Position numbers and translations under genes: made by a program. Source: Paguma larvata (Eukaryota > Chordata > Mammalia > Carnivora > Viverridae). From it: a stretch of 64,000 bases of DNA. The notes beneath the pieces were generated by a model. It saw nothing but the letters and a program-made list of their open reading frames with translations. It had not been told where the DNA came from and searched no databases. The stretch is taken from NCBI GenBank assembly GCA_030068075.1, contig CM057831.1, positions 13,621,370-13,685,369 of the forward strand. The letters run 5' to 3'. This document shows, piece after piece, positions 12,926-27,100 of this stretch (positions are counted from its first letter, which is position 1; each line of letters starts with the position of its first letter).

Positions 12926-15900
12926 TTTGTTTAAAGTCTTGGATCCGACAGCGTCACTGGTGATTCTGCCAAACTTTTTTTTTTTTTCTAACATTTATTT
13001 TTGAGAGACATAGAGTGAGCAGGGAAAGGGCAGAGAGACGGAGACACAGAATACAAAGCAGACTCCAGGCTCTGAGCCGTCAGCACAGAGCCCGATGCGG
13101 GGCTCGAATTCACAGACTGTGAGATCATGACCTGGGCTGAAGTTGGCCGCTCAACCGACTGAGCCACCCAGACGCCCCAAGATTTTATTATTTTAAATAA
13201 GTGTGTGGAGGGTGGAAGTGCCACCTTCAGCGTTAACGGAAACTCCAGAACAAAATGAGAGTAGTTATACAGGCAACATACTTTTATTTCTTTGCATCTC
13301 TGAGAGCATGTAATTGTCTGTTTCCACAGACATACGCAAGGATGCTAGTCACTTTCTTCGCTGTATCATGTAGGAGAATAGCCTGAGAACGAAGACCACA
13401 GAGAGGCAAGGTGATCAAGGGACGGAGCAAACAGACTGAATCCCAATGACGGCTTTGCCACCCTGAGGGTACATTTGCCACTGGGCCACTCACATTCACG
13501 AAATGACACAGTCATGTGATTTTACCCCCCAGCCCATTTGGATTGTATGGCAACCTCATTGTGAAGGCAGTATAACCCTTCACTCGCTGGGTAACCTCAG
13601 CATATGACTTACCTTTTCAAGGCTCAGTTCACTTATCTGTGCAGACACCTCACAGTATTTTTAACATGATAATTTAAACAAGATAATTGATGCAAATCAT
13701 TTGGCGTATTACCTCGCTTGACTTAGGGTAATTTTATCATTACTGCTTTTTTCTTCCATATAGTGTCGTGTTGGTTTCGGGTGTAGATTTTAGTGATTGA
13801 TCGCTTACGTATAACAGTGCTCATCCCCACAAGGGCCCTCCTTGGTGCCTATCACCCATCTAGCCCATCCGCCCACCCCACTTCCCCCCCTTCAGCAAGC
13901 AACCCGCAGTTTGTCGTCTATAGTTAAGAGTCTCTTATGGTTTGCTTCCCTCTCCATTTTTATCTTATTTTATTTTTCCTTTCCTTCCCCTATGTTCATC
14001 TGTTTTGCTTCTCAAATTCCACATATAAGTGAAATCATATGGTATTTAAGACCAGATTTTCCCCATCTTGTGTCAGGGCAGGTAGGCTTTGAAACAGCAT
14101 GTGAAACGTTATTCTCACTTTCGCTTATTCTTTTGATGTAATGGAAGTGTTTTGAATCCTGGTTTGGCATTAACTGCATCATCAGTCCAATTAGCCTTGT
14201 GGGCTTTGCGAAGCTGATGGGTTGGCCTTCCATATTGTTATTCATACCTTTGACTAGAGCGCAGAGCAGTGTGGGAACTAGCGATCGCATTTTGGGTTGG
14301 GGGGCATGCCGTGTGTCCGCATTCAGCACACCGGGAACTTGTGTTACCAGCAGTGAATTTTATCTAGCTGTGTGGTCCACAGAAATCCCTATGAAAAAAG
14401 AATGTTCTCTATCATTGCCCTCTTCTTCAAATCAAAGATTGCCATGAGAAAAGGAAGTGGGATTCAACGGTCATGACTTGGGTGTGAAACCATGTGAGTC
14501 CCAGCCCTGGCTTCCTTCTTTTCTAAGATCCCTCAGATCAGCTGTTTCCACTCTTGAAACCATCTTTTTTTAATTTTTTTTTAAATGTTTATTTATTCTT
14601 AGGGGAGTAGAGCACAAGTAGAGGGAGGGGGCAGAGAGAGAGGGAGACACAGAATCCAAACAGGCTCCACGGTCCGAGCTGTCAGCACAGAGCTCGAACC
14701 CACAGACTGTGAGATCATGACCTGAGCCGAAGTCGGAGGCTCAACTGACTGAGCCACCCAGACGCCCCCATTTTTATGTTCTTTAGGAAAATAAAACTGT
14801 TTTTCCTCGTCTAGGCTTCAAGAATCTCTTTTCTCCGTGATTCTTTTTAGAGATTCTCATCAACCATCATATTTTGAAGTCTTTCTGTTCTCTAGAATGT
14901 TCTCTCTTTTGTACTCCTTTTCTTTTAACGTCCCTATTTTTTTTTCCCTGCCTTGTCCAGTCGGAAGAGCATTCTTGATAAAGATACAACCAAAATAGAA
15001 ATTGAGTGGTTCTGCCCTTTTTTTTTTTTCTATTGTTACTATTTATAGCATGGACCATCAAAAGGAAGATCCTTTCTGGTTCTTTATAGAATTGCTTGCT
15101 GATTTTTTTGTAGAATTTACTAGACAACCAACCCACCATCCCACTGACCCATGAACCTACCGCTGAATTTTAGAATTTGAAGCAGAATCTTTGACTCGTT
15201 TCGAGTTTGTTTGGTCACGGTTGCTGCAGATCACTTGCCACAAGAATTATAACGAGAATTAATTAGCAGATTAGTACTACTCTTCAATGTTTTTGCCTTC
15301 GGTTGTATGGCTCCTTTCTTATTGTTCACGTGGCTAAAAACCTGAGTTCCTCAAGGACCATTCTGTGCAGTCACACGTTAATGTCTTACCACTTCCCCTA
15401 TTTAGTGTATCTGTGTTATATTTATGTTATATATTTATTATATTAATTATATTAAATGACCTTCCTATCCCTTGAGAGTTTGGACCCTGGGATTATGTGC
15501 ATACTTTTATCTGAACGTTTTGAATCTTCCAGTCCCGAAGGTTAGGGCTCTGTCTGGTCTTTCCTGACTGTAGGAACACAGGGACGACTTGGGTTGTTTT
15601 CTTGCAATGTTCTTGTCATTTTCACCCGATCAATACAGTGCTCTTCCTTATGGGATCAGAACCTAGGGGTCCAGAGTAGATGTCCCCACAACTGTTGCAG
15701 CGGTCATGTGATTCGCCCCTTCCCTGAAATTCGGAAAAAGCAGTGTTTTCTAAATGTGCAGTTTATTCTCAAATACAGGACTGTGCTTGGTCACGCACCT
15801 GCCTGTTAGTCTCATCAAAGCGTCATCCCACCGTCACCTGGGAACCTCTCAGAAATGGGATGCTTCATTTCCTAAGGTCATCTGGGGTTCAAGGAGCTCC

Positions 15901-18900
15901 TCAAATAGAATGAACTGGGCAGTGTGCCAAAAGATGGACTTCCAGCATTATCCTCATAGCGCCCATCCTCTCTGGCTAATAGGCCAGCCCTTCCCATTCA
16001 TTTTGCTCTAAAAGTGATCCTCGGCCGTTAGTCGGCTCCTCACACTGGTACAAGGAGAGTGAATGAGTTAACTTATCCCTATATCTGCTTCACAATCAGC
16101 TTCAACTAAAAGCGTTTCGACCAGAGTGAGAATTTCTCCTCTTTGGAAGGTCCGCAGAGGAGTCACTCGGTCCTCATCGACCTTCTCTCTGTATGTTGCC
16201 TCGTACACCGCTCCCCACCCCCCGGTTAACCTGCGGCCTCTTGCAGAAGTACCCGTCTTCGTCGTCTCGATTTGGCAGAGAGAGCTCGGGTAGTATGATG
16301 TTGTGAAAAGATTTACGTCAAGCATTCGTCGAGGGAGAAAAACTAAAAGCTCAAAAATACGAGAAATGTGAAAGAAAGAGAAATCTTGCCCGTAGGGTTT
16401 AAGAGAGACGCGAGAGCCGTGTGATGCCAAGGAGAGCTCTAACCTGAGTGGTTTCTCGTGTCGAGCGTCTCGGCCAGCTTCCCGGGAGACAAGCAAGGGT
16501 CACGTTTTCCTCGTCTCCCCCTCCCCCACCCCTCCCCCTCCCCTCCCCCTCAGTACAAAAGAGCCTGAAAAATCAGCCCAGTTTTTTCAGTGCCGCTTAT
16601 TTCCTTAAAGAGCTTGCTTTCTTGTTCTGCCATAACAAGAACACGTCCTCCTTGGAGACTTTTCTCTGGACGTATTTTTCCTCCAACTTAAAAATCTGTC
16701 AGACCACGGGCAAAGGTGGAAGGATTGTATGAAGGACACTCCCAGAAGTTCACCCAGAATCACCAGTTGCTAACATTTGCCAGGTTGCTTTACTTCAATC
16801 TCTGTGCGTGCTGTCTGCCTGTCTGCCAGCGTGTCTATTCTTGTGTCATTTGTGGGTTTTTTAAAAAAACGTGTATTTATTTTGAGAGAGAGAGAGAGCT
16901 CGAGCATGAGTGCGGTAGGGGCAGAGAGAATCCCAAGCAGGCTCCGCTCTGTCAGTGCAGAGCCTGACCCGAGGCTCGAACTCAGAACTGTGAGATCAGG
17001 ACTTGAGCCTGAAATCAAGAGTTGGATGCTTCTTCACCTACCGAGCCGCCCAGGAGCCCCTTGCTGAGTCATTTGAAAGTGGCAGCCATCATGCCTCTTC
17101 ACAGATAAATGCTTCAAACATGCATCTCCAAAACATAGGGATGTTTCCCTTATCAGAAGGTCATTATCACATCCAAGCAAATTAACCTGAGCTCAGTGTC
17201 CTTTATACACTGTATTTATATTTTCTCAGGGGTCCAAACTGCTTCCAGCTGCCTTCCCCCACCAGTCCGGGGTGCAAAGTTTCCACATCACATGCGGTCG
17301 TTAACACCTCTTTAGTTTCTTCCTAACGAGCCTTCTGCCTCTTTTTCTTGGTGTGTTAAGTTTTTCGTGGCCTCGGTTTTGTTTTGAAGAATCCAGACCA
17401 GTGGCCATGTAGACTGTCCCACGTTCTGGATTTGTCCGGTTGTACAAAACAGTATACGTAAATGCCACGTTATTCTCAATGCTTTATGCAGGAGGCGTGT
17501 CACGTCAGGTTGTCCCGTTGTTAGTGACGTTAAATTTGGCGAAGGTTGTGACTCTTCTCCGTCGTAAGACTGTGTTTCCGTTTGTAGTGAATGATTCGTC
17601 TGCGGGTCGATGTGAACACCCTCGTCCCCGTGGGAACCATGCGAGCACCCTGGTCCCCAGCACTCTCCCACTCTGTGGTTTTAGCCTCCGGTGGCCATCT
17701 TGCCCGACTCATTTATTACAGCGTGGAGTATGGAATGGCCGTTTTTCTCCTGGTGTCCTTGTTTTCAATATCTATTAGGTAGCGCTGCAATATAAGAAAA
17801 ACATTTTCCTCCTTCCCTTCTCTCTTCCTTTTAGCGTCATTCAGAGACCCCTATCCTGTTTCTATCTAGTATATAGTCTGTTGCCCTCATTTGTCTTTTT
17901 TATGTTCACATTTTCCCAAATTGGCCAGTTGGAGCTCCATCGAGTTGGCCGCCCTGTCCCTTTGCAATGCCTCCGTTAGTCTCTTAGCACTTCTTTGCTT
18001 TCCGGCACAACCTTGAACGTCCCCTGCTCCGACTGTTTCTCCAAGGGGTCCTGGCTCCTGTCGCTAGAGAACGTTCTCTGGAAACCAAGCCCTAGAGACT
18101 TTAACCGTAAGGATCCTCTTCCTCGTCTTTGGCAGATACAGCACCAACGAAGGGGAGATCTGGAAGACGTTCATCTTCTCCGAGAGCCCGGTGTTTGTGT
18201 ACGGGCTCCTCACGGAACCCGGCGAGAAGAGCACTGTCTTCACCATCTTTGGCTCCAACAAAGAGAATGTCCACAGCTGGCTGATCCTCCAGGTCAACGC
18301 CACGGGCGCCTTGGGTAAGCCGCCGCCTCCTCGACCCTTTTCGTGGAAATGTTTATTGACGGAAGCGTCGGCTTGGATACTCGGTACTCCAGAGAGTCCT
18401 TAGCCGTTGAAGGAGACGGGCGCGTATGCAGTAAGCGATCGGGAAATACAGAGGCGGTTGGCCAGGCAGTTCTTAGTAGGAGCAGGTGTTACGTTTTGTA
18501 TCCTCACTTCCTGTCCCTTCGCCGGCACGTAGTAGGTCTAAGGTATACGTGTGCCGAACAGGTGGGTAAATGAAAAACATCCTTCCACATCGGCAGTTCC
18601 GGTTTGACAGACTCAGCGGGTGACTCCTGTGTGAGGGGCAGTGTGCCCCCAGGAGGCAGGGTCCTCTCGGCCGTCCGGGAGCTCCTCTGCCGTCAGCTAG
18701 TGTAGGCACGGGATGTGTAAGGAAGCAGGGAGAAGCCTATTCGAGTGTCCTCCTTCCTCCCCCGTTCCCTCTGCAGCCCGCTCTTCCCTCCTCCTCCTGC
18801 CTCGGCTGGCATCGTCCCAACAGTCGGGAACGTCCCCTCTGCTGTCCACTCCCTCTTCACTAGTTGAGCTCCTTTTCGCGTTTCAGGACCCAGTGCACTT

Positions 18901-21900
18901 GGCTGCTTAATATCCCAACCAGAGGACTCCTCCCCTCTTCTCTGTGTCCAGAGCATAGGCGCACCCCTCGCGCCATGAATTAGAAACCTGTGTCTGTCGC
19001 CCGGGTTATATCACTCCCCGTCGACTGGATTACAAGGGTCTTAGAAATAAGAACCCATCTTGTGCCTGTGTGTTTCCCACCCACGGAACAGCCCGATAGC
19101 CTTGCAGTCAGGGCTTAGTGAGTATTTGCTGATTTGGACGGCATTGAGTTGACAGCCCTTCCTCAGTTTCAGGCAGCATGTAATCCGAATGAAAGGCACA
19201 CCTATAAAAAAGACACAGAGTGCCAGCATAGACACAGGCGTGCTTTGGATTTCCCGTAGAAGCACTCTATGTAAATTCCAAGTGAGGACGGGTGGATGGA
19301 GTGACCGTCCAGGTCGCCTTACCATTTCTCAGTCCCACCTTCCGTGACTCTTCCATGAAGAGTGTTCCAAGTAGTGACCGTGAACTCTATTGCTCTCGGG
19401 CCGTTCCTCCAGCCGTGCCCACACCACCCCCCAGAAAGCAGGCAGGAAACACCCCTGGACGACACCGTCTACCAAGGAGTCAGCGTTAACTCCCCTGGGA
19501 GATAAGCGCCTGTGCGAGACCCATTTCTAGAGGGAACCGCAGAATCCGCTCACGTATTTCAGAAGTTTAGAGAGTGCCAGAGGCGGTTGGCTTCTTCCCA
19601 GATCTCTCAGACGAACATCTGTGTTTCGGGAGGTACCGTTTTCATTTGCACGGGGGCCTCCCGGCATCAGAGCAAGCGGATCAGGGGCTCGGGACGGCTC
19701 CGGAGGTCTGCGCGCCCGCCGGGCAGCCCGGGATGAACCGGGCGTGGGGGGCTGAGCCGAGGGGCGCGAGGACGGAGAGTCCGTGCGGGTCTTCACGCTG
19801 CATCCATCGCCTTTTCCTCAGGGGTTCCCTGCACGGAGAATGACTACAAGCTGTGGTCACCATCTGACGAGCGGGGCAACGAGTGTTTGCTGGGGCACAA
19901 GACTGTCTTCAAACGGAGGACGCCCCCACGCGACGTGCTTTAACGGAGAGGACTTTGACCGGCCCGTGGTCGTGTCTAACTGCTCCTGTACCCGAGAGGA
20001 CTATGAGTGGTGGGTGCTTCTTCGGTGCCCGGGGCCTGGGTTGTGCCTTACTCAGCCGCGTGGCATACAGACTAGGGCATGGGCCCTTCTCTTGAGGGAA
20101 AGACCGCAATCACAATTATTTTTGAGAGAGAGACAGACAGAGCGTGAGCAGGGGAGGGGCAGAGAGAGAGGGAGACGCAGAATCCGAAGCAGGCTCCAGG
20201 CTCTGAGCTGTCAGCACAGAGCCTGATGCAGGGGTTGAACCCACAAACGGCGAGATCGTGACCTGAGCCGAAGTCAGGCGCTTAAGCAACTGAGCCCCCC
20301 AGGCGCTCCAGAAACAGATATTTCTTCAGCATTTTCGATGGGCCAGGAATGGTGCTTGGCACTCTTGTGCATCGGTTATCTCATTTAATTCTCGCAGCCA
20401 CGAAATGTGGGCGAGGAGTTATGGCCTAGGGCAGCCGCCGTGGTTTACTTAGGAAGAGATCACTCTGGGATTTATTGCTGGGGGGGCGGCCTCACAAGGG
20501 AACATATTGAAGTTTCCAGTGTAAGTAACTCCTTTTCCTTAGGAGCCGTACCCTGCAGGGAGTGTATTTCTTTGCGTGCAGTGAGGGGCTGTCAGTGCAT
20601 ATATATTTCTATATTCATCAGTCCCGGGGCAAGGTACCCAAGGCAGGGCTGAAAATGGTGACAGCATAAGGAATGACAGGCGCACAGATAACCGTCGCCA
20701 GAGGGGGAAAGCCGCGCGTACCTTGGAGGAGGAAGGGCAGGAAGGAGGAGACTGATTTGGGGCTCGAAAACTGGGAAGTTCCTGGAACACGCACTGGTAG
20801 AGACAGGCCTTCAGGAGGCGCCTGGGTTTGTGGACAGGAGCCTTCTGAGAAGACGTGGCGGCAGCGGGGAGGCGGAGGGGTGGCGGGAGGTCGTTGGCGG
20901 GTTTGGCTTGGATGCCTTGTCGGTACGAGGTGGGCTCAGTGAGTGGAACGGAGGCTGGGAGGTGAGGGTAGAGACAGAAAGGGATATGGATCTTAGTCTG
21001 TAGGCAGCAGGGGGTCTTCGAAGGCTTTTGAGGAGAGTCATGATCAGAACAGAGCTTGGTTTTGGAAGGTGATCCTACCAGTGAAGCACATGGGGGCTGG
21101 GAGCCCCCAGGCAGTCCCTCGAGTCTATAATCCAGCGTGAAATCACCCCAGGCTGGGCGGGGCTGTCAGTAGAGAGCATGGGTACGGAACTAAGCACGGA
21201 GCTCCTTTCTCAGCAGTTGGGGAGGCACAGAAAAAACTCAAGTTTGCTTTGGGGAAGCCCCTCTTACCTTGATGAAAGCCAGAAGCCTCTGGTATGTTCT
21301 AGCCCAGAGGTTGGAACAGGGCCGCGGAGTGAACCTGTTAGGCTTTGCAAGCCATACGGTCTCTGGGTCTCCGTCGGTGGCTTTGCAGCTGCTTGCGGGA
21401 GCGCGGAAGCGGCCCTAGGTGAATGGGCACGCCTGGGGTCCCAGCAAGCTCTGTTCACAGGGACGGCGGACCGGATGTCAGACCCATGCTCCGGAAACTT
21501 GAGCGTGTGTACGAATGAGCTGGGATCTGGCTAAAACGCCAGTTCTGACGAGTTTGGGGGCTCTGTAGCTCTGCTGGGCGCTGAGTGGTCCTGAGGCCGC
21601 GCATCTGCAAAGCCGTCCTTTGAACAGGAGGGCATTAGACCGTACGGGACGCGCGTTCTCTGAGAGCCGTGTGCTTCTGAGACAACGGCATAGACCCTCG
21701 CGTTGTAAAGCCGCAGAGCTGTGTGGCGTCAGCTCAGTGCCCCTTTGCTCCCTTGTGTTCTCCCTTAGATGCCCCCAGATCGTAAACTCTAATCCGAGAG
21801 CTTTTGCTGGCCTGAGGTCCCTCTGCCTGTAGCGCCCCTAGTCACGGAAAAGCTTGTAGTGCTGTCTCTCTCTCTCCTCTCTTTTATCCTCACTATCTGC

Positions 21901-24074
21901 TTCCAAATGAAATAATAAACATGTAAGAAACACTAACAATTCTTTTTTTTTTTTTTAACGACCCCCGCTATGCTTTTTCTCTAAAATCTCCTTTTCTACC
22001 AAAACGACCGCCACCACCACCACTACCACTTCTTGGTAGACTGGCTTGGCTTCCGCTGGCCTACCACGCTCATCACAGGTGACTCGTGGACACCCACTAG
22101 GTGCTGAGTCTTCATTCTGGACGAGGGAAACCGCCTGTCTTGCCTCTCACAGGGTTGGGCTTGAGGCCAGACGACATCGCGAGGGTGATGACCCATGAAA
22201 GGGTGAATAAAGGGTGATAAAGGGGGTATTGATTTCAAGGCCCCTGTTTGTGCGGCTGCTAGGGAAGGAGCCGGCTGGATGGTGCGGCTCTTGGAAATGT
22301 TCGGTGACCTTGGACCGTGGCAGTGAGGAGGTGGATGGTCTGAGGTGGACAGGAGAAGGGGAAATGAGGAGGAGTGAGCTTCTAGTTTCTGTGTCTTAGT
22401 TCAGCAGCCGAGTGACAGCTGCGTGTGAAAGTTGCTTCTGACGGTCTTTTCTGACCTCTCTGGGAACCCCAGCTGCCGGCCCCCGTGTTCCTTGATTTCA
22501 GAGTTAGTTTCTTTCTGAAGCTGGGCTTGACCCTCCCAACGTGCATTCACAGCCTATTAGGCCGTGACCTACGGCTCTCAGAAACCCAGAACAGGTGCGT
22601 TGCCTTTGGCGGCAAATAAGCGATTAGCTAATGCTCACCTACCCCCAGAAAAGGTTGTAAGCAGCCGTTCGGTAAAAATGACCTAATCTAATTAATGAGA
22701 ACTGTTCCACACGGTAATAAAACTCTCCCTTCTGAAAAATTCCGACGAATGACAAAATGTGGATTATGGCTTAACGAACACACGAACCACTTCGCCCTGT
22801 ACCTGTGAACACTTCGTGTGGAGAAAGTGTTTAATAAGTGACTCGTTGGTCTGAATAGAGTAAAGGAAGACTTTCCAAGTCAAGCACGGCGACGGGCAGA
22901 ATCTCTTTGAGTTCGAATTTAGGGCCGGGCTTCGGGATGTACCTGGCGTAGCCGCCTCATCTTGGAGTTGTTCAGTGCAGTGAAGGCAGAGTCGGGACTG
23001 GACCTAGAGTCCCTGGTTCCTACGCCAGGGCTCTGGCCCCCAAGGTGGGTGTCGAGGCAGAGATGTGGCCCCCAAACTGTGGAAGGTCTCGTGGACCAAA
23101 GTGTCCTGTCCAGAAGTGCAGGATGAGGCCCCCGCGGTGATTTCAGGTAGTGCATGGACATGGTCTTAAATAATATTGACTCTTTAATTAAAAAAAATTC
23201 TTTTAAAAATTTCCTTTATAACACTTGTAAGCATCTCAAGGAGGAAGTATCCCTGATTGCTAGTCACTCTTTTACATCTGCTGATCCTTCCTAACAGAGA
23301 GGCCAGACCCAGAGTCTTTGGGTGGGGTACTGGATCCAGCTAAAAAAAAAAAATTAATATTATTTTGTTTCCGGTGACATGACTTGTCTTGCTTTTGTCT
23401 GTTTTTGGCAGATGATCGTAGCTTTCCAATTATGGTTCAGATATAAAGTTTCCATTGAAATGCCTTAGTATAAAAAAGGGAGTATTCTTCAAAGGGACCT
23501 GTTTAGTAACTTATGACAAGGTGGGAGACGGTATGGGAGAAGTCACAAGAGTTGGTATTGACGTGCCCCAAGTACACACACCATCAGCCCTAACAAACCC
23601 CTATTTCCTTTTCAGCGACTTCGGCTTCAAGATGAGTGACGATCTGTTGTTGGAGGTCTGTGTTCCGGATCCTGAGTTTTCAGGGAGGTCATACTCCCCT
23701 CCCGTGCCTTGTCCTGTGGGCTCTACGTACAGGAGAACAAGAGGGTGCGTCTCACGAAGGTCGCCATGCTGGGGACACGTCTGCACTGGGTTTGAGAGAG
23801 CAGTGCAAGTCCCCTGGGCTCCTTTCCTACTCCAAATGCTTGGATTCCAAGCTAGCAGGTCTCAGGTAGCTCGGGCAATATTTAGAATTAGAATGTGTAT
23901 AAATACTTCTACCCTCTGTGAGAAAAAAAAAAAAAACTTGTAAGCATCTCTGTAGCTGTATGTTAAGTCAGAAACTTCAGCAAGGACGTGTCTTCATAGG
24001 ACTTTGTGGAAGAGATATATCTATAACTTGCCCTGGACAGTCTTCCCAATTGTCTGGGCTGCCCAGTGTAATTA

Positions 24075-24136
<62 letters not shown>

Positions 24137-27100
24137 TTATTTTTGAGACAGACAGAGAGACAGAGGGTGAGGCAGAGAGAGAGGGAGACACAGACTCCAA
24201 AGCAGGCTCCAGGCACCGAGCTGTCAGCACAGAGCCGGACGCGGGGCTCGAACTCACGAACCGCGAGATCATGACCCGAGCCGAAATCAGAGGCTCAACG
24301 AACTGAGCCACCCAGGCGCCCTTGCCCAGTGGAATTATAAAGAGAACCGATTGAGAATGATGAGACAGCCTTCTTGTTCTATAGGGAAATGAATAGACGG
24401 ACGTGGGTGGGAAGTAGATTTCCAGGTACGAAGACTTAAGGACTATTCTTGGATGTGTCTGACCTCTTGCTCTTGGGGTGGGGGGGTGACAGCTATCGGA
24501 AGATTTCTGGGGACACTTGCAGTGGAGGAGACGTTGAAACACGGCTGGAAGGAGAAGTGGTCCCGTGTCCCTTGGCAGGTAAGACGTGGTTTCTTGCCTT
24601 TGAGTTCTTGAGACGTCATTGTAGTGTCTTTATGATCTCACACTGGTCCAGTCCAGTGGCCCTTCTAGCCCGGTGGTGGGAAAACATAGAAATTTCAAGT
24701 ATCGCAGGCCTCTGCTTCTCCCCTACCCTTGATATCCACACCAAATTCATTTAGAGCCTTATGCTTTCATGGGACTAGAAAGTAGTTTTTGAGGGACATC
24801 CCTGTTGGTCATTGAAAAATGTTTATTCAGCACCTCTTGTGTCCTAGGCATGGCGAGGGGCTTCTGTGCGTTCCTTGGGCTGTTTGTCAGAGTGGAACAT
24901 AACGAGACTCTGGCTCTTTGGGAAGTAGCTAAGTGGTCTGTCTTAATTTCTATGATCATTAGAACGAATACTTTAATGGAATTTCACGCATTTTAATGTA
25001 CTTTTCCACGCGTTGTCATTTTAATCCTTCTCGCTCCCCAGTGAAGCAGATACTGTCGTGAGCTCCATTTTTTTTTTTTTTTTTTAAATAAAAAAGCATG
25101 TTCAGAGGAGAAGATCAATCCACCTGTTGAAGGTCACACGTCTGGTAGGGGTCACACGTCTGGTTCAAATTCAGGCTCTCAAGCCCCGATGTTCCCTGGA
25201 CATCGCCCAAGGGGCATCCGAGTGTCGTTCGCGTTATTTTAGGTGACCGTGATGCATGCTCGTTAGGAAAACTCACTTTGGAGCGAGTGTCCGTGCTGTG
25301 AGGGGACAGTGTGGCCCAAACACGCTCTAAGCCGACCGAGTGGTGAGGGCACAGGTGGTGGTATTTGCAACGCAGGCATGAGACGACGATCCCTCGACAA
25401 AGAGTTCATCTCTCGTGTCTTTTCTTCCTCCTCTGCTTCTAGTTTTTCTTTGTGCAGAACTTTCTTATTCCCGGTGAGCCCTTCCTCCTGCTCCTTTTTT
25501 TTGTTTTTAAATTTTTTTAATCTTATTTATTTTTGAGAGAGAGCGCGAGAGCACAAGAAGGGGAGGGGCAGAGCGAGAAGGGGAGACACAGAATCTGAAG
25601 CAGGCTCCAGGCTCCGAGCTGTCAGCACAGAGCCTGATGCGGGGCTTGAACTCACAGACTGTGAGATCATGACTTGAGCTGAAGTTGGTGCTTAACCGAC
25701 TGAGTCACCCAGGCGCCCCTCCTCTTGCTCTTCCCTCTCAGTGAAGGTGGAAGTTTGGAGCCGCTTCTACCCGTGGTGGTGGTGGTGGTGGTGGTGGTGG
25801 TGTCTGACGGCACGACCGTCAGCGCCCCTCTGAATCACGAGAAGCACGTGGTCCCCCACAGGCGGGGGGAGGGGCAGAGCGCCCCCCTCCATCGCTCGCC
25901 GATTGCCAGCTTGGCCCGGTGTTTTTCATGCTAAGCTCATTAGTCCCTTAATTTAATCTTCCATCATTACCAGAGTAATTAACATCCCTCACTGTGGAGA
26001 CTTCAAAAGAACACGGCTTCAGCGGATTCCCGCAAATGAGCAGATAATATTCAAATATGCTCCTCACAAGAGCTGCTATTGACGAGGGTTTGGGTTAGGA
26101 GGGTTGGAGTGATTGCTCTTAAGGGCTGGAGTGCATACTTTTATAATAAACATTTCTGAAGAGGATTCTGTGAGGGACAAAACAGTTTGTGTTAAAACCA
26201 TCTAGACTGGTAAAGAGAGCTGTTTTCTTTGCTGAGAGGAGGAAATAGAACAGGCACCGAAGTAGAAAAAGCACATTTGTAGTGTAGACCACCTCCTAAA
26301 ATTAAAAAAAACAAAACAAAACAAAAAGGATGTATGGCACAGAAGGCAGGGGCGGACCAGGAAAGGGAAGGATGGTTTCCTAGGGCTGATGGGAGCCACG
26401 GCCCGTTTGTAATCTGGGCATCATTTTTTTTTTTAATGTTTATTTATCCTTGAGAGAGAGACAGAATGTGAGTGGGGAAGGGCAGAGAAAGAGAAGGAGA
26501 CAGAATCCGAAGCAGGCTCCAGGCTCTGAGCTGTCAGCACAGAGCCCCACGTGGGGCTCGAACCCACAAACCCTGAGATCATGACCTGAGCCGATGTCGG
26601 ACACTTAACCGACTGAGCCACCCAGGCGCCCCTGGGCATCATTTTTAAAAATGAAGTCATCTTTCTTCCTCTATGATGACTCTAATAACACGGATGTCTA
26701 GGCTCTGCCTGGGCTGGGATTGGCTGAATTCTGTTCCTTTCCTACATACCCAGCACAGAATTGTGAAATTCTAATCCTAATCCTAAAGCAAGGCTTGCTG
26801 GACCTAGGCTGTGCTGTAAAGGCGTCAGTTTTTTAGAAGGAAGCCCAAAGCTGCGGCCTGGGGTTTGCAGATGTTGGGACGCGGGGTGGAAGGCTTGCTG
26901 CCGTGAGCGCGTCCTCCCCAACTCGCTGTGGCCTCCCCAACTCGCTGTGGCAGCTTCGACGACAGTCCTTGATTTCCCTGTCACGTCTGGGCTTGGCAGT
27001 TTTTGTCTTAACAGCCCTCTTCATGGGGAATTATGGTGGGAAGCTTTCCTGGGAAACCAGAAGAAGAGATTAGTTGTGTGGTGGCGGCTTAGGTATTTTG

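Larger units (their letters stand above)
5851..18135 (+). other. SORL1: SORL1 intron, 12.3 kb
   Basis: This is the largest intron in the window. It carries an inverted SINE pair at 6506-6942, SINEs at 8591, 9406, 12415, 12640, 12976, 14569 and 16864, L1 pieces at 11830-12400 and 13735-14130, and MIR-like sequence around 13540-13650. The long open frames at 7-8, 10-11.8 and 16.1-16.5 kb have no recognisable protein similarity. Elsewhere I see only unique intronic sequence. Confidence 0.85.
23745..24492 (+). other. SORL1: SORL1 intron, 0.75 kb
   Basis: Most of it is an antisense SINE (24076-24321) with a long (TTA)n run at its A-tail. The acceptor end is G-rich (about 24478-24486) instead of pyrimidine-rich. 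Confidence 0.85.

Noticed and set aside
16068..16496. 142-codon open frame on the - strand
   Set aside because: No family resemblance and no supporting signals.
26433..26660. Recurring short proteins of the type [19 protein letters not shown]
   Set aside because: They are translations of the antisense CAN-SINE. The same peptide recurs at nearly every SINE in the window and is not a gene family.
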